Source: Biomphalaria glabrata (Eukaryota; Mollusca; Gastropoda; Planorbidae). Taken from it: 64,000 nucleotides of DNA. Where the stretch lies: the NCBI RefSeq assembly GCF_947242115.1, contig NC_074720.1:32154645-32218644 (forward strand). Direction: 5' to 3'. The first letter of the stretch is position 1. Every line of letters starts with the position of its first letter. The position numbers were made by a program, and so were the translations under genes. Under the pieces are notes generated by a model. The model saw nothing but the letters and a program-made list of their open reading frames with translations, was not told where the DNA came from and searched no databases. This document shows positions 11,219-23,380 of this stretch, piece by piece.

Positions 11219-12667
11219 CTGTAACTACAGCATGGAACATGTATATTATAAATATTTAACCCTCTTAACCAAAAAAAAAAAACAACATTTCATTTCAGAA
11301 GATAGATTTTTAGACACAAAACTCATTTATTCAAAATTTTGGCATAAACACACTTAATACCCATACACAATGACACACCTACACAGTCTCTCATACATGC
11401 TGTCAAGTAAACACAGACACATAGACACATCGACACTAAATCTTTGTGGCTCCTACACATATAGTGTTTCAGTCATTGTCATATTTATACAATTTAAGTT
11501 CTAGCTTTACACACGTAGACTACACACTTTTCTTTCACATACACACACACACTCTTAAATGTGCAAAATCTGCATATTGTTTTAAATGACTTCTACATTT
11601 TGGGGCCATCTTTCACAAATTAATTTAAAGAAAAATTACACATTTTTACTTTTATTTCGGGTCTAAATTTATCACATGATCTTTATCTTTTGATTGTGTC
11701 ACTCTTTCTTCGTTCTATGTTTTTGTGATTTTTTTTTAAAGAGATCTTAATTTCATGTTGACCCTTTTACATGTATTAAAGCTGCTATGTTAATATTTTA
11801 CTTTATTAATGTTTGGGTTGGTGATTGAACTATCTACTACATGTGGTTTTGTTTTAGAAATAAAATATTTTTTGAAATTATAATCTGTGTAAGGTTTGTT
11901 GTTTTGTAAGAAAATGTGTATTCATGTTTTGTACTATAATTGCATGTCTATGTACTGCTACAATGTAGTGTTGGTGTTACTGTTGTAATGATAGGTATTA
12001 CTGTCAATAGAAAAAGAAAAAAAAACATTAGAGGCGAACTTAAATATATCTGCCATCACTCAAACAAACACATTGGAAAATATGCACACATTTCTATATT
12101 TTTTTACTGATCTTAATTCCATTCAAAGCAATGTAGTAGTTGTCTACCATTGACAAGACCTATATAAAGTACTTTCTATTTGATTGTACATTTATAATTA
12201 ATCAATTAAAATTAGTTAAACAAAGTATTTTACAAATTATTTTATTTATTGTCTTACAAAACAATTACACAAACAATCTCAAAGGCAGAGACGAAAAGGT
12301 TTTAGTGCTAATAGACGCACAAAACAACAAAACAACAAAAGAAAAAGAAAAGAATAAACTAAAGAAATGTAAAAACAACAAGTAAATAACAAAACAATAG
12401 AGTGACATTGATATCAATTAAAATGAGATACATTTCGCAAAGGACAAAAATAAAGTGACTTAAAACTTTCCAGTAACATGACCAACTGCTCAATGGTTTT
12501 ACAACATCTCACGTTTGAGCTCAATAGAAAATCCGCTGCCGAGGACAGACGTAAGTGGCGAATAGAAACTCTAAATTGACCACCGGCAGGAGATTGTTAT
12601 GCCTGTGCTGAGCATAGCCGCGGAAAATATTGCATTCCTCATTAATCTTCGGACTCGAAGACAAGTA
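11219..12667. other. Intergenic, no gene recognised
   Basis: AT-rich with scattered (ac)n-like stretches at 11340-11560. A GC-richer patch at 12520-12660 next to the LINE tail may be repeat-derived (near-palindrome 'cttcggactcgaag'), but I do not recognise the family. Confidence 0.4.
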
Positions 12668-13890
12668 TTATTATCATTATTATTATTATTATTATGTTAG
12701 AAATGAACGGGTAGTCATTCTCTTGCGCTGCCAGGGTCGAGTTTCGCTAAAGAGAAATCAAATTCATCGTAGTCCCTTTAACAGTTTCCACTGAGGAATT
12801 TTCTGGTGATGTGGCAGGTCTGCAGCTGTACCGCCCTCTGACAGGCAACGAAGATGTTCCTAGGAATGTTAAGGGCCTTGAAGGTGTCTGTGAGGTCAGT
12901 TGTTATTATCCCCTCGGTTGACATAACAATGGGGTATATTGTCATTTTGGACAATTCCCATAGACGCTTAATCTCCAAGCCTAGGTTCCCATATTTTCTT
13001 TGTTTTTCTATCTCAGTTTTTCTTAAATTATGGGACAGTGGTACGGCGATATCGATAAAGGTAGCGGTTTTTTCTTTTTTATCGATGAACAGCAGATCCG
13101 GGCGATTGAAATCTACCGTTTTGTCGGTCAGAATAGGCCTATCCCAGTACAGCAGATGTTCAGTAGACTCGAGAACCTCTTGCGGAGAGTATTTATAATA
13201 AGGGGGAGTGTCCTTACCGATCAATTTGTACGTCAAAGCCAGGTGTTGGTGTATTAACTTTGCAACTTGGTTATGGCGACCTAGGTAGACTGATTCTGAT
13301 AGGGCTAGACATCCTGCCCTAATGTGTTCAATCGACTCGCCCACATTTCCACATTTTTGGCATTTGTCGAAAACATTGAGTTTTAGGATATGCTTCTCGT
13401 AATTTTTTGTCCTGATTACTCTGTCCTGTATTGCTGTAACAAAGCCTTCTGTTTCAGGGTAGAGATGACCTGCTTTGAGCCATGTTAAGGAAGCAGCCTT
13501 GTCGATGTTGTCCCCATGTAATGAAGCCGAAAATTTTCCGTGGAGTGTTTTTTCTTCCCATTGGCGAATCTCATGTCCTACGTCGTCCAAACCGACATTG
13601 ACATCAGCATTGTGTAGGTTCAGAGGGTGAGTCATATTTGCCTAGAAAGGAAACTAATTTATTGCTGGATGCGAGCAGTTTTGATCGTATTTTTTAAAAT
13701 TGCATCTTACACAATTTGAAGATGTTCTGCAATCCACGACACCCATCCTTCCAGGAAGTCCTCTTTTAATTTCTTATGTTTTATCTTGGCATTCTGGTTT
13801 ATTCCAAGATATTTATAAATAGAGGCAGAGTTCAATTCCTCGATGCCTTCAAATTCAATGTTGGTGTTCGTTATATTGTTTTTGAAACAA
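12668..13890 (-). mobile_element. R2-like LINE fragment with restriction-like endonuclease
   Basis: An open minus-strand frame from 13635 to 12778 (285 residues) carries a CxxC...H...C knuckle (CQKCGNVGESIEHIRAGC) followed by RHNQVAKLIHQHL and a RPDLL..DK..K...IDIAVP stretch. This is the arrangement of the C-terminal zinc finger and restriction-like endonuclease of R2-type LINEs. Weaker RT homology continues upstream on the minus strand to about 13890 (…SIYKYLGI…). An (att)n run at 12668-12697 could be the 3' tail. The element is 5'-truncated. The frame is open for a long distance, so the copy is fairly young or part of a short-lived burst. Confidence 0.8.
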
Positions 13891-14040
13891 AGAAATATTT
13901 TATTTTTTTTACAGTGACTTTGATGGCTTAAAAAGTATGTGTTTAATACCCAGACCTTTCAAGTACTAATTCCTTATCATCGTGCTGACATATAGTAATA
14001 TGGAATATTGTCTGGTAATAAATTGATTAGATGACTTTTG

Positions 14041-14295
14041 TTTAGTGATGCGAGATAGTTGAGTAGTAAAGGTTCGAATCTCGATAAAGACTGGGAATTT
14101 GAATTTTGGGATATTTAATACACATTTGAAACCACCCCAGCTTTAATGAGTACCTGAAATTCGTTGGGGAAAAATATAGGAGGTTGATCGTTGTGCTGTA
14201 TACATGACACACTTGTTAATTGTTCGCACAGAAATATATCATCTGCCCTATAGATCGCAAGGTCTGAAAAAGGGGAACTTTACTTACTTAACTAT
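14041..14295 (+). repeat. tRNA-derived SINE copy
   Basis: A weak A-box region is followed by a B box 'ggttcgaatct' and the body 'gactgggaatttgaattttg'. The end is 'caaggtctgaaaaagggga' then (actt)n. This is the same 3' ending seen in fragments elsewhere in the window. Confidence 0.65.
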
Positions 14296-14884
14296 TTTTG
14301 TTAAGAAAAAAAATAAATTCAATTTCAAATTTCCCATTTATCCATATGGGATATTACTGTACATTTTAAAACTGTTATACGCAATAATTCCAATTCCAAA
14401 TCAGACAGTAGATATGAATTATAGAAAGAGACCACGACTTTGATATCTATACATATATGTTTTAATTGTTAGGCATCATTGCTTAAAACCTTACAAAGGA
14501 AAATATAGAGTCTTTATACTTTTCTTTTCCTTCATCTTAATCTTTAATTATTTTTTTTGTAAAAAATATTAGATAACTCAGTCTGTCTGATACAAATCTT
14601 GTACACGTTATTTCACAACTTTCCTTTCTCGGATCAAGTTGAAACTTGGAACTTACATTCATTGTAATAGAAAATAAATCAATAAAACATAACCTATTTA
14701 TTAATTAAATTAATTTTGTTTCATATAAAATGGGGAGGTAAATATCGCAATACTCAGTAATTCAACAATTATTATGCAGTTCTTTCCCTTAAATACAATT
14801 TCTTTTGGTATTATCTTTTTTTTTTAAATCTTGCTTGTTAGATCTTGTAAAATGTTTTACATGTTTCGGATATTCCTTCAGAGT

Positions 14885-15016
14885 TGAAGATAATTACTTC
14901 GTAGTCCAAACCTCCTGCAGGACGACGGGGGATGGGAGCGGGCAGGGTTTGAACCCTGGACCATCAATAAATCTGAACGACAGTCCAGCGCGCAAACCGC
15001 ACGACCAGGCAGCCAT
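14885..15016 (-). repeat. tRNA-derived SINE (second family), only in U1
   Basis: On the minus strand there is an A-box-like 'tggtcgtgcggtttgcgcg' and a B box 'gggttcaaaccctgc', spaced as in a tRNA promoter. A surrounding ~200-bp stretch (14837-15037) is absent from U2, U3 and U4. Confidence 0.65.
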
Positions 15017-15154
15017 CTTTCCTTTGTCCTGTAACCTGAACCGAGGACTCTGAATGTCGATAAACATTATCTTTACCTTATACTCATGATATTAAAAAAA
15101 AAAAGAAGATAAGAAAATCCCTAAATTTTGGAAATGCATATTCTTCATTGGGAA

Positions 15155-15394
15155 GGGGCTGTGGCTGAGTACCTGCCTTCCCGAACCAGGGACCTGGGTT
15201 CGCATCTTGGTGAAGTCTGGGACTTTGAATGTCTGCATTTTTAGGTTGCTCCTGAGTCTACCCAACATTAATGGGTACTTGGCTTTAATTAATGAAAGTA
15301 AAGGCGGTTGGTCGTTAACCGTGGGCCAAAGAAACAGAGGACCTAATTATAGACGCTAATGTCTGAAAGGGAAAGTTACATCTTTACTTTACTC
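15155..15394 (+). repeat. tRNA-derived SINE, full-length, U1 copy
   Basis: A box 'gtggctgagtacctgcc', B box 'gggttcgcatcttgg', a conserved body, and an end 'gtctgaaagggaaagtt' before a ctttact-like tail. Sister copies are at 28612, 45289 and 63492. Confidence 0.75.
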
Positions 15395-16592
15395 ATTCCT
15401 TATATTCTTATTATTATTATATATTATATTCTTATGAGGCCCTATTATTTATTTTAGGTTCAAAAGGAATTAAATGCTAAGAAAACTTTTTTTTTCTGTT
15501 CAATATTATAAGTAGCTGGATCATGTCTCCCTTTGTTCGTCTGTGTGTTGGTGTACTTGATAGTATTTTAAAATAATTATATATATTTCTGATGGTCTTT
15601 GTTATTATTAAACTATTTTGATTATAGAAACCAAATGCATCATTAACATTATGAAGGTAAAAATGTATCATCTTTGTGAATTTTAAAAGCTATGCAGTAT
15701 GGTTATAACTAGTTACTATTTTTTTATTAGGTTTAAAATAGAAAAAAAAAATGGTGTATTATCAAATATCAATGAGAAAGTACATTCTGTTCTCTTGAAA
15801 ATTATATTCATTTTTTTTTAATAAATGGCATTACGTCACTTTTTTCCCTACTTATTTTTTTTTATTTTTTTTCATTTTAATTTTACGTGACACATAAATA
15901 TCTACAAAAGAAAAATAAAAACAAAAAAAAAAAAAAAATAAACAAAAAATTTAATTTAAAGATAAATACTTTATTGCGATATTGTATCTCAAGTTATTTG
16001 ATATTTCATTATATACAATTCACATGTAGTTTTATGTCATGTTATGTCACACAGGACTTTCACCAAAGAAATCTCTTGTATGGAAACAAAGAACTTGACC
16101 TTTGACATTTAAATAAAGCGTTGCTCTGCAGACGACAAAACAAAAAGAAGAAATTGAAACATCACGTTTGGACAAAAGTATTTTTAAACATACAAAAAAA
16201 AAATTTAATCTCTAGATATTATAGACTGATAGCGTCATGGATGACTTAAGTATTTTTTTTTAATGAGTTATTGTTCCTGATGTTTATATTTATTTCCCTT
16301 AGCACATTGCCTCAGAACAAGGCCGACAATTTTGGAACTGAAACTAAAAGAAAGATGACATACGAATAGAATACTTGTATATTACCTTTAAGTTTGGCTA
16401 TCCTGTGTGAGAAACAAGATTCCTCCATCAAGAAGATGAGTTCAAAGATGGACAGTCTTTCTTCAGGTTGATATTCTAAGAGATTGGTCAAAATGAGTCT
16501 GAAACACGTTAAAACAAAAAACGACATTATAAGGCTATACTCAACATTTTATTAAACAATACCAGATATTAAAATGGACACGTTTTGAATTT

Positions 16593-16825
16593 GGGAAGCG
16601 TGGTCGAGAGGCTAAGTACGCTTGAAATTGGCTTGGCTACCTATGAAGGTGGCTCGAGGTTTGACACCTGATTCGAGCAGAATTGTGTTTACTGAGCGCC
16701 TAAAGGCAGTATGGAAAAACCTTCTCCTAGATACTCCCCTCCTCCCACTGGTCCATAATTAAGATTAGATCATAGCGCTCTGAGCATGCTATAAGCATGA
16801 AATTAGCGCTATGTAAAAGCTATAA
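16593..16825 (+). repeat. tRNA-derived SINE in A1 intron 2
   Basis: A box 'tggtcgagaggctaagtacg', B box 'ggtttgacacctg', end 'gtaaaagctataa'. It lies antisense to the A gene. The same insertion is in A2 and A3 but absent from A0, so it postdates the A0 split. Confidence 0.8.
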
Positions 16826-17313
16826 CTTCACATTTTTAAATAATGCACTTGCATGTATTTAATTAAATAGCTTCTTTTAAATTTCAGAATTAATGTCGCA
16901 TAATTTTTATGAGGTTAGATGGAAAAATGCTAAATATATTTATGTATGTAGGTCCTATATTTGTTTGACTTACCTGTCTATACTAGTAGGCGACAACTTA
17001 GTTCTGACTGTTTCCATCATTGGTTCCATGGTATCTTGATTCAAAACATTCACTTTGAAAACCATACACCAGTGCACTACTCCAAGAGCGAACATGTCAC
17101 ACTGTAAAGAAACAAATAGATATAATTTTAATTACTGCTAAACTGTAAATTTAATTCAATTATATTTTTAAGGCAAAATTACATAATTTGTTGTCTCAGG
17201 GTCCAGGTTTGTAAACACATTGCAGCATTATATAAAGTTATAAACTATGGGGATTAGGTTTTTACATGAGTAAATTATACATGTAATATATTTTATAGTT
17301 AATAATTAATTAA

Positions 17314-17461
17314 CTCTCCCCCCACCCCAACAACTCCCTTATCAAGGAAACAAACCTAAAATCTAATTTAAAAATCTACAATCACTACAATTAGATTTTT
17401 TAATTGGATTTTAGGTGTGTTTCCTTGATTAGTTTTTTTTTTTGGGGGGGGGGAGAGAGAG
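17314..17461. mobile_element. Hairpin MITE in A1 intron 1
   Basis: A foldback element with arms of ~60 bp that starts 'ctctcccccc' and ends 'ggggagagagag', flanked by TTAA on both sides. This is the target-site pattern of piggyBac-like elements, although TA is also possible. The U1 copy has grown in its poly-G and AG stretches. The A0 intron has an empty site. Confidence 0.7.
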
Positions 17462-18320
17462 TTAATTATCTATTTATTGTTGAAGTGTCTTATACTAATT
17501 GACAAAGTTTTTTATCGTTATACTCATAATGGGGCTTAAAAGTTTTAAACTACTGTGGAAATTATATTATATATATAAAATGATGGTCATCTTATTTAAA
17601 GGTAACTGGCAGTATACAAAATGATCTACACAAATTTATTACCAAATGTAACAAACACGGACATGTTCAAGTCTCCAAGGGTTACTATACTGGACATACT
17701 ATATTAACAATAAATTAATGGGCGATTCTGTTTTACTTCACATGTGTAATATAAACAAGTTTTCATGAGCACATCAGAATCTTCTATCTATATATTCTCT
17801 CTCTATATATATATATTATTCTACCTAATTAAATCATAGACTCTTAGCTATCCATTTAAAAGAAAAGGGCTATAACTAAGAATATGACAAAGAATATTTA
17901 TTTAGCTAAGTTATGATTCGTTAGTTTAAGAAAGTTTGCGAATATTTATATGGAAATTATAATTCAATCTAAAGGAGCTTTAAAGATATAGCAAAAAATG
18001 ACTTACTTTAAAAGGGTCAAATGGCCTCTTTAAAAACTGTTCTGGGGACATGTACACCACAGTTCCTTTTCTTTGGGTCGCCATTGTATCCTCATTGGGC
18101 AAGATATCAGAGAAGCCAAAATCAGCAATGAGAACTTTTTTTTCTGTGATCAAAATGTTGTCCGTTTTCAAGTCTCTGTGAGCAACTTTTTTGTTATGGA
18201 GATAGTCCAAAAAATGAAACACAAATATACTAAGTCCAACACTTGTATTTCTCACAGAGAGTTCAAAGTTGATGTAAGAGGAGGTTCAGTGATAAATGAT
18301 AGAGTTAATTTTTTACATTG

Positions 18321-18393
18321 ATTTTTATAGCCAAGTGAGCTCCTCCCACAATCCTTGAGCTATAAATGTTTAATTTTACGTCATGTGATTGGC
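18321..18393 (-). promoter_or_regulatory. Promoter region of A1
   Basis: Read on the minus strand: CCAAT box (agccaatcac), CRE-like atgacgta, the motif gggaggagctcac, then a TATA box (ctataaaaat) at 18330-18321. The order matches A2 and A3. It may still fire, but the gene body is broken. Confidence 0.6.
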
Positions 18394-18426
18394 TGAAAGC
18401 TGAAGGTGCGCCTAACTATCCTCGTT

Positions 18427-18672
18427 GACTTTGAAGTTTTTGACCAGTGGATGACACTTGGAGACTCCATTGTTCGGAGGTACATACGTCAGCAGACGAC
18501 CAAGGTTTGGGCTGCTGTCATAATTTGTTGCTTTGCAAGGATGAACACATTAGTGATTGAAGGACCGACAATGTCAACAATCTTTTGTTTTCTCGAGACG
18601 ACTTAGTGACCAGTTGCAGTGGACACCGTCTCGGTCAGTCGGAGAAAGAGCAGGAGATTGCGGGGAACAAAA
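18427..18672 (+). promoter_or_regulatory. DUE upstream of A1
   Basis: Copy of the conserved upstream element, about 100 bp beyond the TATA box and pointing away from A1. Contains 'gtacatacgtcagcagacga', which is also exact in the B-gene copies. Confidence 0.6.
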
Positions 18673-20062
18673 GGACAGTATCAGATGTTTATGTAAGCAT
18701 TGAGAAAGCGCATCGAAAATGTCAACCGCTCTTTACCCAAATACATTTCATGTGTAGTGAGCATGGAAGGACAAGGTTAAGGAATTTAAAAAATATGTTA
18801 CAATGTTCGTTTTAAAAAGAGAAATGCCAATGTTGCAAAGTATATTTAAAGTATTATAACTACTAATGTACTAACATTTTTGTATCTATTGAAGTAGTAA
18901 ATTATTTTTTTGTTTATATTATTTAAAAAAAAATCATTTCTATTGTCTTGCCAAATGTATTTTTTTTTAAATCACATACAAATTCGCCTAAAATAAATGC
19001 AAAATTAATATAGTCATTTCGAAGTAAAGCTATAAGATCATAAATACTATAATGGAAATAGAAGAATTGAATGGTGTACTGTCTCTCTTGCAGTAATTGT
19101 TTCCCTTCAATCATAGTTCAACTGTTAATTAAGTAAAGGTGTGTACCCCTGTCGTGTGTACGTTGAGAGTTCCACATGATGCTATCCTCACTGGCAAATG
19201 TTATGGACAAAAAAACAACTATCTACTGTGCGTTTGTGATATATTGTTCGCCAATGGGTTTACATTTATAACTAAAATCTTCATCTGACAATAGCTCTCT
19301 GCTTATAACTATAACGACTAAAATTGTCAATCATTGTACTTTACCTATGGAATTGTGATATTAAAACAACTTTCACTTAATGGGTTAACAGTTTTATTTT
19401 TACCCAGCTCAAGCTACGTGTTTCCTTGTTACATCTCTTTAATAGTTTAAAAAAACACTTTTTTTTTCTTTCATCAAGATGGCATGATAACTTCATGACA
19501 TACACTGTTTAAAGTCCAATATATTTTATAAGCAATAAAACGTTGAAAATTAAATGCAAGACAATTTAAAACAAGGTTACCAAGAAAGTTTATTTGGAAA
19601 CACAAACTCAGAATCGGTCCCCGAAGTGGTCCACCCAGGCAGGTAAAAGGGAAAGTTTCAATATTTTTAGAAAGAATATCAGAATGAAATTCTATCAAAT
19701 ACAAATACCGTTGTATTTATTAAAATACTTTGGTAAGATTTCTACTTTCAAGATGATTTTATTAAAAAAAAACTGTAGTAGTATAACTAGTGTTTTCTAC
19801 GTATGGTCGATTTTTTTTTCTAAAAAATATACATAAATTGTCAAATTTCTAGAAAACCTTTATCAGTTTATGATATCAATGTCTACCACCCTCCAACAAA
19901 GAAAATATTTTTTTTAATACTAATATATGGAATTTCATTGATACGTCACTTAGACCACCCCTCCACCTCCCAGCCAAATTCTACTCTTTCCCGCAAACAC
20001 TCACACTCACAAATTGTTTACTCCTAGTTTACTTTGATACTCTGTAAACACAAACAAATCAT
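18673..20062. other. Spacer, no gene recognised
   Basis: AT-rich. Nothing coding is supported. At about 19721-19731 it holds the empty site 'aaaatacttt' of the 909-bp solo LTR found in U2 and U3. Confidence 0.5.
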
Positions 20063-20275
20063 TCGCTTGAACAACAAAGAAATCAACATGATAGAGACCC
20101 GGCGTAGACTATCGCGGTGTTCAGAGGAGCCGAACAAAAGCTTCATTAGTTGAAAACGCGTCAAAGCGCTATCGGCTAGGCCACTCCTTTTGCGGTCATT
20201 CCTGTCCAACCTAAATAAAAACGTGTCAGCTGACCTTAAGTAAACATATACTGTCCACTTCAAACAAGAGATTCA
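20063..20275. promoter_or_regulatory. CRS copy in U1
   Basis: Landmarks 'agagacccggcgtagact' and 'gtcagctgac' are retained. No B0 gene follows: a deletion corresponding to 35222-36387 of U2 removed the downstream B0 promoter relic, leaving the junction 'attcagctcttagaatcaag' near 20440-20460. Confidence 0.55.
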
Positions 20276-21291
20276 CTGAAATTCCTTACAGTGCAAAAAT
20301 TTAAAGAGACGATAACATGTTCCGCGGCATCGACAACTTCCTGTCACAAATCACATGACAAAGAAAAGGTGCCAAATTATTCAAAGAAATTAGCTTCATT
20401 GACAAATAAATCAGGATATATTCATTACTTGAAATATTCAGCTCTTAGAATCAAGTAAGAATTGAGTTAAATGGAAAGAATTTACTGAAGGAGAAAATAC
20501 AAAAATAAACACGGCTATGTCTCTTATAATCTTTTGCGATCCCAACGTGTGAACTTGGCTTTTAATGTTGTCCTCTCCATTATATCTGAATATACAAAAC
20601 TATTTTCTTGAAATATTTTGAAAAATTAATTATTTCAAAATTATTTACACCCTAATTTGCATGTTTTGTTTATGAAAATCTTGTAATGACAATACAAAAG
20701 ATGTTTTAAAAAATCAATTAGTAATCTGTTGCACATTTCTAGCTCTAGAACTAACTATATAAAAACAAAAAGGGTTTTAATCACATCAGTTAATCTACTC
20801 TTCCCGTTTGCTAAAAAGTTAATTACTTGGATTGCTTCCCTTAACACTCCAATCCTCACCCCTGCTCAACATTTACAAAGATTGTTTCCCTTTGATGCTC
20901 CACTAGCCTATATGGATAATTGGATTTATCAAAGCGATGGTGCTAAGTAATAGAAACCCGGTGGTAACAATTAAAGTGTCCAGTGCAGTTAAACAACAGC
21001 TATATTCTTTAGTGAGCTGTATCTATGTGCACTAACAACTCGGTCATTTCTAATGAATTGTTAATATTAAACACTTTAATAGTAATTCTTTATCTCTAAA
21101 TGATAATTACCAACCAATACAGATTGCGTTTGATAATTACTATTGTTTGTTTTACAAGTCACGAATATTTCTTCCAAAATTCTTAGTCTCAAGTCCATGC
21201 GTCCTTAACTTTGACTAACTCCTAGACTTCGACTGACAATAGCGGTTGGCAGGGTTCATACTAATATTTATGGTTCTTTTTGTCTAGAAAG
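20276..21291. other. Spacer, no gene recognised
   Basis: A short open frame at 20729-20950 is not conserved as a frame in U2 and U3, where the same DNA is interrupted. No other feature seen. Confidence 0.5.
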
Positions 21292-22386
21292 GCAATGGAT
21301 GCGCCCAGATGAAACACTGGTTTTGATTTCGTGTTGAGACAGGGCAGAATCTGGTGTGGCTAATCAAGCCAATTCTAGAGAGGCAGACTTTGCCACAATT
21401 ATTGCACGTGTTTGCATCTGTTTCAGGCCGTTTGACAGGGCAGCTTTTTTTTCCTCTTGATTAAGGCCTCTTTCTTTTTTTCGTTATCAGCGAGGATCCT
21501 TCTAGCACAAACAGTCTCCATGCACTCCGGTCTTTAGCTTTTTCTTCCCACAAACTTTCTTTGATGCCTGCGGCTCTTATGTCTCGCTTGCAGACATCTC
21601 TATAGGTAAGTCTTGGGCGGCCCTTGGGTCTGACTCCCTCCACAAGATCAGCATAAAAAATATCTTTCGGGATTCTACCATCTGGCATGCGGGTGACAAG
21701 TTCCAGCCAACGTAGTCTTCTTTGTGTCAAGAGAGCATACATGCTGTTCATATTGGCCAATCTTAAAACTTCCTGGTTGGTGACATGATCCCTCCAAGAG
21801 ATGCGCATTATACGTCTCATGCTATTCAATCTTGGTACATGTATGTTGACTTGCTTTCACTTCCATAAAGAAGAGTGCTCATAACACAGGCATTGTAGAC
21901 TAGGATTTTGGTTGCTGTGGTCAATTTGGCATTTTCCAAGACGCGCTTGGAGAGTTTTGCCAATGCTGTAGTAGCTTTTCCTATTCTTTTTGTCAGCTCA
22001 ATGTCTAAATCTAGGTTACTGGCAAGTGTTGATCCATAGTAGGTAAATTCCTGCACCACCAATATGTATAACAGGTATTTAAACGACGTCTTGTGCCAGG
22101 ATTTTGGTCTTGGAGAGACTTATTGTAAGGCTAAACTCTTGACAAGCAACTGTCAAAGCATTCACTAGCTTTAGTAGATTTCTTATGAATGAGATATGAG
22201 GGCCGCGTCATTGGCGAACAGCAGCTCCCTAATCAAGATACGACGTCTTTTCGTTTTGGCTTCAAGACGTGACAGGTTATAAAGCCTTCAATCGGATCTA
22301 CTGTGGATATATATTCCATCTTCCCTAGATATAAAAGCACTGGTTAGTAAGACTGAAAAGAAGATGACAAATAGTGTTGGAGCGTG
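21292..22386 (-). mobile_element. LINE fragment (RT C-terminal half), U1
   Basis: Minus-strand frames give, in order, an RT segment with FANDAA at the place of the catalytic F/YADD box (near 22220), a YYGSTLASNLDLD...LLYGSE part (22062-21826), a MRRIMRISWRDHVTNQEVL...DVCKRD part (21829-21461), and a terminal zinc finger (C..C...H...C near 21400-21320). It is 5'-truncated and out of frame. It predates the tandem duplication, since all three units carry it at the same place. Confidence 0.85.
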
Positions 22387-23080
22387 TACTGTTTGTTTCA
22401 CAAGTCTCGAATATTTCTTTAAAAAAAAAATTATGTCTCAAGTCCATGCCTCCTTTACTTTGACTAACTCCTAGACTTCGGCTGACAATGGCAGCTGCCA
22501 GATTTTATAGTTTAAAAAAGGTCTAAAGGACAAGTGGGTGACTGCGGTAGCAATATATCATAACTATATTAAACTTTAAAGTATATCTGTTTAAAAAATG
22601 TAGAGTATTATTTTAAAATTATATTAGGAACAAATTTTAATCAAACTTCTATTTATTTAAATACATCAAATACTTCTGCATCGTTATACATTTACACATG
22701 AAATGTATAGACATATTTTTTTAGAATATTAGTTCAACTAATTTAATCTTTAGAATGTCCGTTTCCACTTTTTATTTATTATTAGTGAATATTTAAATAA
22801 TTTGTCAGAGTCTGTCATTTGGAAAATATAACTAGTTGTAAGTGATCAAAAACTAACAAAATTTGCATATTGGGACAAATCCTAGCTCAATAGCGAATAG
22901 CCAATTTTATAAGTTATATATTCTTTTAAAATGTTGGAATAAAACGTAAATCTCCATTGTAACTATCTATTTCCATTTATCTATTCTTTGAAATAGTTAT
23001 TTTAAATAGAGAGGGAAGGGCAGTGATACACTATTGACACACTCTCATAATGCCTACACAAACATCTACTTCATTCAGCT
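22387..23080. other. Spacer, no gene recognised
   Basis: AT-rich and conserved among units, as expected from recent duplication. No coding or RNA signal seen. Confidence 0.5.
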
Positions 23081-23342
23081 TTGTTCCCCACAATCCCCTG
23101 CTCTTTCTTCAGCTGACCGTGACGTTGTCCACTGCGGCGGCGGTTGACTAACGCGTACAGAGAAAACAAAAGATTGTTGACATTCTTATCAGAGACACTC
23201 AGCACTTCAATCGCCATTATGGTCATCCTTGCGTAGCAAAAAATTCTTACAGCTGTCCAAACCTTGGTCGTCTGCTGACGTATGTACCCCCGAACAATGG
23301 CGTCTCCGTGTGTCATACACTGGTCAAACACTTCAAAGACAA
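23081..23342 (-). promoter_or_regulatory. DUE upstream of B1
   Basis: Homologue of the element upstream of A1-A3, again pointing away from its kinase. The block 'gtacatacgtcagcagacga' and the following 'ccaaggtttgg' are unchanged between A and B copies, while other parts differ. The minus frame is open for 96 codons, but the pattern of unchanged runs looks more like regulatory DNA than codons. Confidence 0.6.
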
Positions 23343-23380
23343 TTAGGAAGGAGTGGCTCACCTGTAGCTTTCATAAATTC

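Larger units (their letters stand above)
15970..18255 (-). pseudogene. A1: type A kinase with internal deletion of the N-lobe
   Basis: Exons 2 (16974-17101), 3 (16386-16498) and 4 (16109-16125) are intact with splice sites, and a poly(A) signal (tttatt on +) is at 15970-15975. Exon 1 (18007 to about 18209) keeps only the C-lobe part: YLHNKKVAHRDLK, the DFG (here DFGFSD), SPEQ. About 480 bp are gone, covering the normal ATG, the ATP loop, the catalytic Lys and the αC Glu. The deletion happens to join the in-frame upstream leader (MRNTSVGLSIFVFHF, starting at 18255) to LDYLHNKK, so a short open frame survives. Exon 2 has Tyr changed to His in the VVYW motif. It cannot bind ATP as a kinase. A C-lobe-only product is possible but unlikely. 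Confidence 0.85.

Noticed and set aside
16593-16700. tRNA gene
   Set aside because: A and B boxes are present, but the cloverleaf is not completed and the unit continues into a SINE body; it repeats elsewhere in the window.
18406-18815. Plus-strand frames over the DUE (FEVFDQWMT..., FSRDDLVTS...) as a protein-coding gene
   Set aside because: The A0 copy breaks the frame, unchanged nucleotide runs ignore codon structure, and the frames overlap in two phases. Kept as a regulatory or RNA candidate.
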